DNA of 6,354 nt. It comes from an uncultured Fidelibacterota bacterium. GTDB taxonomy: Bacteria > Fidelibacterota > Fidelibacteria > Fidelibacterales > Fidelibacteraceae. Positions within the stretch are counted from its first letter, which is position 1. Every line of letters starts with the position of its first letter. The translations under genes were made by a program, and so were the position numbers. This document shows, in pieces, positions 1 to 5,173 of the stretch. The DNA lies in NCBI GenBank assembly GCA_937862595.1, contig CALMFL010000356.1, positions 1-6,354 on the forward strand, given 5' to 3'. The notes beneath the pieces were generated by a model that saw nothing but the letters and a program-made list of their open reading frames with translations, did no database searches and was not told the origin of the DNA.

Positions 1-20
1 ATATTATCGTGTATAATTCA

Positions 21-34
21 AAGGAGATATTATT
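21..34 (+). promoter_or_regulatory. infC ribosome binding site with in-frame AUU start codon(s)
   Basis: A strong AAGGAG lies at 21-26. The first in-frame ATG is at 44, 17 bases beyond it, which is too far for normal initiation. Two tandem ATT codons lie in the same frame at 29-31 and 32-34. The second sits 5 bases after AAGGAG, a near-ideal spacing. An in-frame TAA at 14-16 closes the frame upstream, so the start must lie between them. Non-canonical AUU/AUC/AUA starts on infC are well known: IF3 discriminates against them and so represses its own synthesis. The positions are read directly from the sequence; the AUU start itself is inferred. Confidence 0.72.
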
Positions 35-574
35 TCACGACCTATGGCACAAGGACAAAAACAAAGAGAAGATTCGGTTAGAGTAAATGACGCCATCAAA
101 GCCAATGAGGTGAGGCTCATCAGCAGCGACGGCAATTTAATAGGGATCGTCAGCATACGCGAGGCGCTTGACATAGCTGAAAAAAGCAATTTGGATCTGG
201 TGGAGATATCCCCCAATGCAAATCCCCCCGTATGTAAGATCATAGATTACGGTAAGTATAACTATGAACAACAAAAGCGCGAGAAGATCAACAAGAAAAA
301 ACAACATGTGATCACCGTAAAAGAAGTCCGGTTTCGGCCTCACACCGACACCCACGACCTGGAAACGAAAGCACGCAAAATACGTGAGTTCCTCGTGGAC
401 GGTGACAAGGTAAAGATCTCCGTGATGTTCCGCGGACGTGAAATGGCCCATCAGGAAATGGGCATGGACACGCTGCAGAAGGTCATCTCACTCCTTGAAG
501 ATGTTGTCAAGATCGAAAAAGAGCCCAAACAGGAAGGGCGCTATCTCACGGCCTATCTCGCCGCCAAAAAGTAA
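32..574 (+). CDS. infC: Translation initiation factor IF-3
   Basis: IF3 binds the 30S subunit, keeps it apart from the 50S, and proofreads the start codon and initiator tRNA. With the AUU start at 32 the protein has 180 residues, a usual bacterial IF3 length; the first ATG, at 44, would give 176. The N-domain covers about residues 16-82, with RVNDAIKANEVRLI near its start and the family signature KIIDYGKYNYEQQK at about 69-82. A lysine-rich linker (EKINKKKQ) follows. The C-domain runs from about 93 to the end and includes KEVRFRPHTDTHDLETK and the FRGREMAHQEMG segment. The stop codon overlaps the Shine-Dalgarno site of rpmI, so the two are probably coupled. It is likely autoregulated through its AUU start. 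Identity is certain; the exact start is inferred. Confidence 0.97.
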   Translation: MSRPMAQGQKQREDSVRVNDAIKANEVRLISSDGNLIGIVSIREALDIAEKSNLDLVEISPNANPPVCKIIDYGKYNYEQQKREKINKKKQHVITVKEVRFRPHTDTHDLETKARKIREFLVDGDKVKISVMFRGREMAHQEMGMDTLQKVISLLEDVVKIEKEPKQEGRYLTAYLAAKK

Positions 575-587
575 GGAGTCACGTCAC

Positions 588-782
588 ATGCCCAAGATGA
601 AAACAAATCGCGGTGCGGCAAAACGGTTCAGAAAAACCGGCTCTGGCAATCTGAAAAGAAAAAAAGCCTATGCAAGCCACATTTTGACGAAGAAAAGCAC
701 AAAGCGGAAACGCAATCTGCGTCAGCAGACGGGTATTTCTTCGGCAGACATGAAACGAGTAAAAGGGATGCTGGGACTTTAG
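588..782 (+). CDS. rpmI: 50S ribosomal protein L35 (bL35)
   Basis: bL35 is a small basic protein of the large ribosomal subunit. This ORF gives 64 residues, the normal length. It starts MPKMKTNRGAAKRF, the family's typical opening, continues through the basic core GNLKRKKAYASHILTKKSTK, and ends in the usual KRVKGMLG-type tail. The start at 588 has AAGGAG at 573-578, nine bases upstream, overlapping the infC stop codon. The same frame is open upstream to an ATG at 438, but that extension lies inside infC in another frame and does not resemble bL35, so I rejected it. The gene sits between infC and rplT as in most bacteria, where the three form one regulated unit. Confidence 0.98.
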   Translation: MPKMKTNRGAAKRFRKTGSGNLKRKKAYASHILTKKSTKRKRNLRQQTGISSADMKRVKGMLGL

Positions 783-786
783 TCCC
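773..786 (+). other. Small inverted repeat across the rpmI stop codon
   Basis: GGGAC (773-777) and GTCCC (782-786) are perfect complements around a TTTA loop. As DNA the palindrome extends to GGGACT/AGTCCC. The rpmI stop codon, 780-782, lies in the loop and the base of the 3' arm. No T-tract follows: the next bases lead into the rplT Shine-Dalgarno site at 795-801. It is therefore not a factor-independent terminator. It could slow ribosomes, affect rpmI-rplT coupling, or be chance. In several bacteria bL20 represses this operon by binding mRNA structures, but I cannot match this short stem to a known bL20 site. Confidence 0.3.
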
Positions 787-809
787 GAGGCTTTAAAGGA
801 GAAAAAACA

Positions 810-1157
810 ATGCCAAGAGCAAACAGTTCAGTACCAAGACATCGCAGACACCGCAAGATCATTAAGCTTGCAAAAGGACAATTCGGCGCACGGCGCAAAT
901 TATATAAAACGGCAATCGAAGCAGTGGAACGCGGCTGGGTGTATGCCTATCGCGACCGGCGCCAGAAAAAACGCGATTTCCGCAGATTATGGATCACGCG
1001 CATTAATGCAGCAGTTCGGCAGCATGGATTGAGTTATTCACGCTTCATTCATTTACTGAATGAAAAGGGTGTGGAGATTAATCGTAAGCAGCTGAGTGAT
1101 CTGGCCATTCATCAGCCGGAAGCATTTGCAAAATTGGTCGATACGGTCAAGAAATAA
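810..1157 (+). CDS. rplT: 50S ribosomal protein L20 (bL20)
   Basis: bL20 binds 23S rRNA early in 50S assembly, and in several bacteria it also represses its own operon. The protein has 115 residues, the standard length. The basic N-terminal extension reads MPRANSSVPRHRRHRKIIKL and is followed by AKGQFGARRKLYKTA. The family signature KKRDFRRLWITRINAAVR lies at about residues 53-70, and HGLSYSRFIHLL follows. The start has AAAGGAG at 795-801, eight bases upstream. The first few residues (RANSSVPRH) differ somewhat from the common RVKGGVVTRRR opening, but the rest is canonical. It is followed by the longest spacer in the window, before pheS. Confidence 0.98.
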   Translation: MPRANSSVPRHRRHRKIIKLAKGQFGARRKLYKTAIEAVERGWVYAYRDRRQKKRDFRRLWITRINAAVRQHGLSYSRFIHLLNEKGVEINRKQLSDLAIHQPEAFAKLVDTVKK

Positions 1158-1179
1158 TTTAGCTGACAGAATAATAACC

Positions 1180-1257
1180 ATGCCCTTCCGGTTCTTGCCG
1201 GAACCCTTGGCAGTAAAATTGAAAAAATTGCATTATGACCAAAGAAACCGTTATTGA
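1180..1257 (+). other. Possible short upstream ORF with Phe codons before pheS (speculative)
   Basis: An ATG at 1180 opens a 25-codon frame that begins MPFRFLPEPL and ends at TGA 1255-1257, after passing the pheS start in another frame. Codons 3 and 5 are both TTC (Phe). They fall in the 5' arm and loop of a hairpin directly upstream of pheS. E. coli pheST is controlled by a Phe-rich leader peptide and attenuation, so the resemblance is worth noting. Against it: no Shine-Dalgarno sequence precedes 1180, there are only two Phe codons, no terminator follows, and the frame runs into pheS. It is more likely chance than a real leader peptide. Confidence 0.15.
1181..1212 (+). promoter_or_regulatory. 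Inverted-repeat leader structure in the rplT-pheS spacer
   Basis: An outer stem TGCC (1181-1184) / GGCA (1209-1212) encloses an inner perfect stem TTCCGG (1186-1191) / CCGGAA (1198-1203) with a 6-base loop. A second pairing, GGTTC (1190-1194) / GAACC (1201-1205), is also perfect and excludes the inner stem. The bases after it are A-rich, not a T-tract, so this is not a standard terminator. It may act in mRNA processing, stability or pheS translation control. The pairings are read from the sequence; any function is inferred. Confidence 0.4.
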
Positions 1258-2245
1258 AGTTCAGAAGCAGTTTGAAGAGGCGTTGCGGAACGCCCCGGAT
1301 CCCCGTTCCCTGGAAGAAGTCCGGAACGCTTTTCTGGGCCGCAAGGGGAAGATCGCGGGCCTGTTCTCCCTGATGGGGGAGATCCCTCCCGACATCCGGA
1401 AATCCGTCGGGCAAATGCTCAATGAACTCAAGGAAAATTTAAGCGGACAGCTTGAACGGCGCGAAGCGGAATTCGGATCGAAAAAATCAGCCGGAGAGTG
1501 GGTGGATTATTCACTCCCCGGATATGTCCTGCACAAAGGTTCCCGGCATCCCCTGACCCGTGCGGTGGATGACATGCTGTCGATCTTTCAGCGCCTAGGG
1601 TTTGACATCGCCTACGGCCCCGAGGTCGAGACGGACTGGTACAATTTCGAGTCCCTGAACTTTCCCCCCGATCATCCCGCCCGCGACATGCAGGATACCT
1701 TCTACACAGAGGGCGGGGGCGTTCTAAGGACGCACACCTCGCCGGTGCAAACCCGCTATATGTCCGCGCATGAGCCTCCCGTACGGATCGTCGCCCCCGG
1801 GCGCGTGTTCCGCAATGAAGCGATCAGCGCGAGAAGCTATTGTCTCTTTCACCAGATCGAAGGCCTGTATGTCGACAAGGACATCACCTTTTCCGATCTG
1901 AAAGGCACGATAGAGCTTTTCTGCCGCATGTATTACGGAAAAGATGTAAAAATGAAGTTCCGCACCAGTTTTTTCCCTTTTACGGAACCTTCGGCGGAAG
2001 TCGACATCTCATGTTTCCTCTGCGGGGGCAAAGGATGCCGAGTATGCAAACAGAGCGGATGGCTGGAGGTCATGGGCTGCGGGATGGTGGACCCGAACGT
2101 TCTGAAGGCGGTCAATTACGACCCCGAAAAATACACCGGTTATGCCTTCGGCCTGGGCGTGGAACGCATGCTGATGATGCGGCTCGGGATCAACGATATC
2201 CGGATCCTGTTTGAAAATGACGTGGAATTCTTACGACAGTTTTAG
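1235..2245 (+). CDS. pheS: Phenylalanyl-tRNA synthetase alpha subunit
   Basis: This is the catalytic subunit of the alpha2-beta2 enzyme that charges tRNA-Phe (EC 6.1.1.20), a cytoplasmic class II synthetase. It has 336 residues, a normal length. Residues 1-85 form the tRNA-contacting coiled coil (FLGRKGKIAGL at 33-43). Motif 1 is near GSRHPLTRAVDDML (102-115), followed by HPARDMQDTFY (147-157) and LRTHTSPVQTRYM. Motif 2 is GRVFRNEAISARS with FHQIEG (205-210). Motif 3 is GYAFGLGVERMLMM (302-315), with Ala304 at the position matching E. coli Ala294 in the Phe pocket. Cys260, 263, 268 and 271 form CX2CX4CX2C, a zinc-knuckle-like insert I associate with Bacteroidota-type PheS and absent from E. 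coli. The start at 1235 gives a standard N-terminus but has no clear Shine-Dalgarno site; an in-frame TGA lies just upstream at 1220-1222. Confidence 0.98.
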   Translation: MTKETVIEVQKQFEEALRNAPDPRSLEEVRNAFLGRKGKIAGLFSLMGEIPPDIRKSVGQMLNELKENLSGQLERREAEFGSKKSAGEWVDYSLPGYVLHKGSRHPLTRAVDDMLSIFQRLGFDIAYGPEVETDWYNFESLNFPPDHPARDMQDTFYTEGGGVLRTHTSPVQTRYMSAHEPPVRIVAPGRVFRNEAISARSYCLFHQIEGLYVDKDITFSDLKGTIELFCRMYYGKDVKMKFRTSFFPFTEPSAEVDISCFLCGGKGCRVCKQSGWLEVMGCGMVDPNVLKAVNYDPEKYTGYAFGLGVERMLMMRLGINDIRILFENDVEFLRQF

Positions 2246-2260
2246 TTCTGGAAGTGACAT

Positions 2261-4651
2261 ATGATCGTTTCAATAGATTGGTTAAAAGACTATATCGATA
2301 TCGACATTCCCCTGGAGGAACTGGCCGAAAAACTTACGGTTGCCGGCCTTGAATGCGTTCTGAAGGAAGCGGGAAAAAGCGTTCCCGCGGGCGTGGTCGT
2401 CGGGCGTGTGCTGGATAAAAAAGCGCATCCCGACGCCGATACCCTGTCGGTTTGCACCGTCGATACCGGAAGCGGCGAGCCATTGAACATCGTCTGCGGC
2501 GCGCCCAATGTGGCGGCCGGGCAGATCGTGCCCGTCGCAACGATCGGCACGTATTTAAGCCCTGATTTTCAAATTAAAAAAGCCACGCTGCGCGGCATCG
2601 AATCGCAGGGCATGATCTGCGCCGAGGACGAACTCGGACTTGGAGGCGATCACGCCGGTATTATGGTGTTATCGGACGATCATCAGGTGGGAACGCCGTT
2701 CAGCGACTATTTCCCGTCCCATAAGATCCTGGATATTGATATAACCGCCAACCGTCCCGACGCGATGTCGCACTGGGGCGTTGCGCGAGAAATAGCCGCG
2801 ATCACCGGGAAGACATTTCGGAAGGCGCCGGTCCGGCTTGAGGAAAAGGGGCCGGACATTCACAGTCTTGCCCGCGTCACCGTCGCCGCACCGGAAGGAT
2901 GTCCGCGCTATACGGCGCGCGTTATCGAGGGCGTGCATATTGCGCCGTCCCCCGCCTGGCTGCGGGAACGCCTTGAAGCCTGCGGGTTGCGCTCGGTCAA
3001 CAACGTGGTCGACGCCTCGAATTATGTTCTGATGGAAACGGGCCATCCCCTTCATACCTTCGATTTCGACAAGCTGGAAGGAAAGATGATCAATGTCCGC
3101 TTTGCCGCCGCGGGCGAAAAATTTGAAACGCTTGATCATAAAGAACGTGAATTAAGCGCGGATATGCTCCTGATCTGTGACGAGAAGAAGCCCCTTGCGC
3201 TTGCCGGGATCATGGGCGGCACCCTGTCGGAAGTGGATGAAGACACCGTCAGCGTCTTGATCGAAAGCGCCTATTTCGATCCGGCAACGATCCGGAAAGG
3301 CTCCAAACAGGAACAAATTTCCACCGACGCCTCCAAACGCTTCGAGCGGGGCACGGATCCCAACGGAACCCTGGCGTATGCTCAGGACCGTCTGGCGTCC
3401 CTGATCCTGGACCTGGCGGGCGGGACCCTTGCAAAGGGTATGATCGATATCTATCCGCATCCCGCAGAAATGCGGGAAGTCACCCTGCACGCAGACTATG
3501 TCACGCGCGTTACCGGCATCGGCATCACCATCCCCGAATGCCGGCAGATCCTCACCGCACTTGATTTTGAGCCGGTCCGTGAAGACGCAGCCTCCCTTAC
3601 CGTCAAGGTCCCGACCTTTCGTCCGGACGTCGAGCGCGAGATCGATCTTGTGGAAGAAGTGCTGCGCATCAATTACCTGGACAAGATCCCTTCCATGGCC
3701 CGGATGACCCTTTCCGTGGCGGAAGACTACGACAAATTTCATCCCTTTATTACGGATCTCCGTAATTTCTTTGTCGGGCACGGCATGCACGAAGCGGTCA
3801 ACAATTCACTGGTCGGCGAAACGACGGCACATGCCGGGATCTGGGGCTACAAACCCCTGAGGATCCTGAATCCCCTCTCCCTTGAAATGAACATGCTCAG
3901 GACCGACATGATCCAGCCCCTTCTCACCAGCCTGCGGAGCAACGCACTGAAAAAACGCAGCAATATCCGGCTTTTTGAACTGGCGAACGTGATCGAAAAG
4001 GACGAGCATTCCGAAACCGGCGCACGGGAGCACCATCATCTGGGCGTACTGTGCTGTTCCCCCTTATGGGGCCTGAACTGGACCGAAGAAGACAAGGCCG
4101 CGGATATATTTTATCTTAAAGGGGTTCTGGACGACCTGATGACGACCCTGGGCTTTAATTACAAATTGAAAGAATGCGAGGGACGGGACGAATTCGACAT
4201 TCTGTACGATATCGTTGTGAAGAAACATGTGATCGGAAAGATCGGGCAATATCGCCGTGACGCATTTGAAAAATTGCAGCTTGCCTATCCCGTGGCGGTC
4301 ATGGAACTGCAGATCGAAAAATTGTTCGGCTGGTACGCGCCGCAACGGAAATACAGCCCGACGCCCCAGTTCCCGTCCATCTTCCGCGACATTTCGCTGG
4401 TTACGGACAAAAAGCTCAAGGCGGTATCCATCCTGAATGAAATTAATCAGCACGGGGGCAAATATCTCGTTGACCTTGTGCTCTATGATATGTACATTGA
4501 CGATAAGAAACTTGGTGAAGATAAAAAGGCATTATCGTTCCGCCTGGAATTCAGAAGTGATCAGACGACACTGACGGATTCGGAAATTGATGATGTAATG
4601 AATAAGTTATTTGAACGGTTAAAGAATCAATATGGAGCTCAGCTAAGGTAA
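2261..4651 (+). CDS. pheT: Phenylalanyl-tRNA synthetase beta subunit
   Basis: The beta subunit holds tRNA-Phe and hydrolyses mischarged Tyr-tRNA-Phe. It has 796 residues, the full bacterial length. The N-terminal part (MIVSIDWLKDYIDIDIPLEE) leads into an OB-fold tRNA-binding domain at about 39-150, with VCGAPNVAAGQIVPVA and LRGIESQGMICAEDELGLG. The B3/B4 editing domain spans about 212-385. His265, Glu335, Thr355 and Ala357 line up with the editing-site residues His265, Glu334, Thr354 and Ala356 of the E. coli enzyme, so editing is probably active. The B5 domain is at about 401-475, a catalytic-like core follows, and the anticodon-binding FDX-ACB domain is at about 698-796 (FPSIFRDISLV). GGAAG at 2250-2254 lies six bases before the ATG, and the gap from pheS is 15 bases. 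The stop shares one base with the next ORF. Confidence 0.98.
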   Translation: MIVSIDWLKDYIDIDIPLEELAEKLTVAGLECVLKEAGKSVPAGVVVGRVLDKKAHPDADTLSVCTVDTGSGEPLNIVCGAPNVAAGQIVPVATIGTYLSPDFQIKKATLRGIESQGMICAEDELGLGGDHAGIMVLSDDHQVGTPFSDYFPSHKILDIDITANRPDAMSHWGVAREIAAITGKTFRKAPVRLEEKGPDIHSLARVTVAAPEGCPRYTARVIEGVHIAPSPAWLRERLEACGLRSVNNVVDASNYVLMETGHPLHTFDFDKLEGKMINVRFAAAGEKFETLDHKERELSADMLLICDEKKPLALAGIMGGTLSEVDEDTVSVLIESAYFDPATIRKGSKQEQISTDASKRFERGTDPNGTLAYAQDRLASLILDLAGGTLAKGMIDIYPHPAEMREVTLHADYVTRVTGIGITIPECRQILTALDFEPVREDAASLTVKVPTFRPDVEREIDLVEEVLRINYLDKIPSMARMTLSVAEDYDKFHPFITDLRNFFVGHGMHEAVNNSLVGETTAHAGIWGYKPLRILNPLSLEMNMLRTDMIQPLLTSLRSNALKKRSNIRLFELANVIEKDEHSETGAREHHHLGVLCCSPLWGLNWTEEDKAADIFYLKGVLDDLMTTLGFNYKLKECEGRDEFDILYDIVVKKHVIGKIGQYRRDAFEKLQLAYPVAVMELQIEKLFGWYAPQRKYSPTPQFPSIFRDISLVTDKKLKAVSILNEINQHGGKYLVDLVLYDMYIDDKKLGEDKKALSFRLEFRSDQTTLTDSEIDDVMNKLFERLKNQYGAQLR

Positions 4652-4827
4652 TGGATATCAGCTCTTTTGAAATCTTAGAAAAAAAAATACACCAAACCCT
4701 CGAAGTTCTGAAAAACCAAAAGGGGCAAGAAGGCAAGGACTCGGTCGTATTGACAAAAGACCAGATCGAGCGCCTGACTTCAAAATTGGCGGAAATATCG
4801 GAGTGGATCGACCATGCACAAGTATGA
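4651..4827 (+). CDS. Small coiled-coil protein, ZapB-like by position
   Basis: This 58-residue ORF is easily missed. It starts at the ATG of a TAATG junction with pheT and ends 14 bases inside zapA. Two predicted helices are visible. Residues 3-23 carry hydrophobics at F6, L9, I13, L17 and L20. Residues 36-57 carry I39, L42, L46, I49 and I53, a clean 3-4 heptad. A polar loop (GQEGKDSV and neighbours) joins them. There is no signal peptide or membrane segment. Many bacteria have a short coiled-coil gene immediately before zapA, often called ZapB-like, thought to act with ZapA at the Z-ring. I infer the same here from position and heptads, not from sequence identity. Translation is probably coupled to pheT by reinitiation: GGAG at 4634-4637 is 13 bases away, rather far. 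Tight overlaps on both sides support it being real. Confidence 0.78.
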   Translation: MDISSFEILEKKIHQTLEVLKNQKGQEGKDSVVLTKDQIERLTSKLAEISEWIDHAQV

Positions 4828-5146
4828 CCCCGACCCCAATACGGTTGAACTGGAATTTCCCGAGGAAAAACCGACAAAGGTCACCATCTACGGCCAGGAA
4901 TTTCCTCTCAAGGGAAAAGATCCGGCTTTCATTCACAAGGTTGCGGCCTATGTGAATGAAAAGATGATGGAAGTCGGAGCGAACATGCCCGGCACGACCG
5001 CTCTTGATAAGATCGCCATCATTGCGGCCCTGAACATCGCTGGTGAATTATTTCAAATGAAGCAAGATACCCAATCCGTTGAGGAATACATTCAGAACCA
5101 TTCTGAATCATTGATAAAACTTATCGATGACCATCTCAATACCTAA
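4814..5146 (+). CDS. zapA: Cell division protein ZapA
   Basis: ZapA is a cytoplasmic FtsZ-binding protein that cross-links and stabilises Z-ring filaments. The protein has 110 residues. An acidic leader of about 20 residues precedes the ZapA domain: KVTIYGQEFPLKGKDPAFIH (22-41), then KVAAYVNEKMMEV (42-54), then the conserved helix ALDKIAIIAALNIAGELF (63-80). The remainder, to residue 110, is a helical C-terminal tail suited to dimer or tetramer packing. GGAG at 4800-4803 is ten bases before the ATG. The start overlaps the upstream small coiled-coil ORF by 14 bases, suggesting translational coupling of two division proteins. A shorter start would lose the acidic leader but keep the domain; no better start is visible. 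Confidence 0.94.
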   Translation: MHKYDPDPNTVELEFPEEKPTKVTIYGQEFPLKGKDPAFIHKVAAYVNEKMMEVGANMPGTTALDKIAIIAALNIAGELFQMKQDTQSVEEYIQNHSESLIKLIDDHLNT

Positions 5147-5173
5147 GCGCTCCGGTTAAGAAAAGGAGTCGAC

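Noticed and set aside
12..17. Perfect TATAAT, a possible -10 promoter element for infC.
   Set aside because: Transcription from it would begin about 24-25, inside the infC Shine-Dalgarno site, and the -35 region lies outside the window. The TG in front lacks the spacer base of an extended -10. The stretch is simply AT-rich.
438..587. N-terminal extension of the rpmI frame from an ATG at 438.
   Set aside because: It lies inside infC in another frame, does not resemble bL35, and the start at 588 has a good Shine-Dalgarno site and the family's normal N-terminus.
1163..1191. CTGACA as a -35 box for a pheS promoter in the spacer.
   Set aside because: At 16-18 bases downstream there is only GC-rich hairpin sequence, with nothing like TATAAT. 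TTGGCA at 1207 likewise would place the start of transcription beyond the pheS start codon.
1181..1230. Factor-independent terminator between rplT and pheS.
   Set aside because: The hairpin is followed by GTAAAATTGAAAAAATTG, which is A-rich on this strand and not a run of T.
1840..2214. 124-codon plus-strand frame inside pheS.
   Set aside because: It overlaps the conserved motif 2 to motif 3 region of PheS in another frame. Its Arg/Pro-rich product looks like an out-of-frame reading.
3152..3790. 212-codon minus-strand frame opposite pheT, and a similar one at 2669-3139.
   Set aside because: Both lie within conserved PheT editing and B5 domains. Their composition is what complementing a GC-rich gene gives, and neither has a convincing start or a recognisable product.
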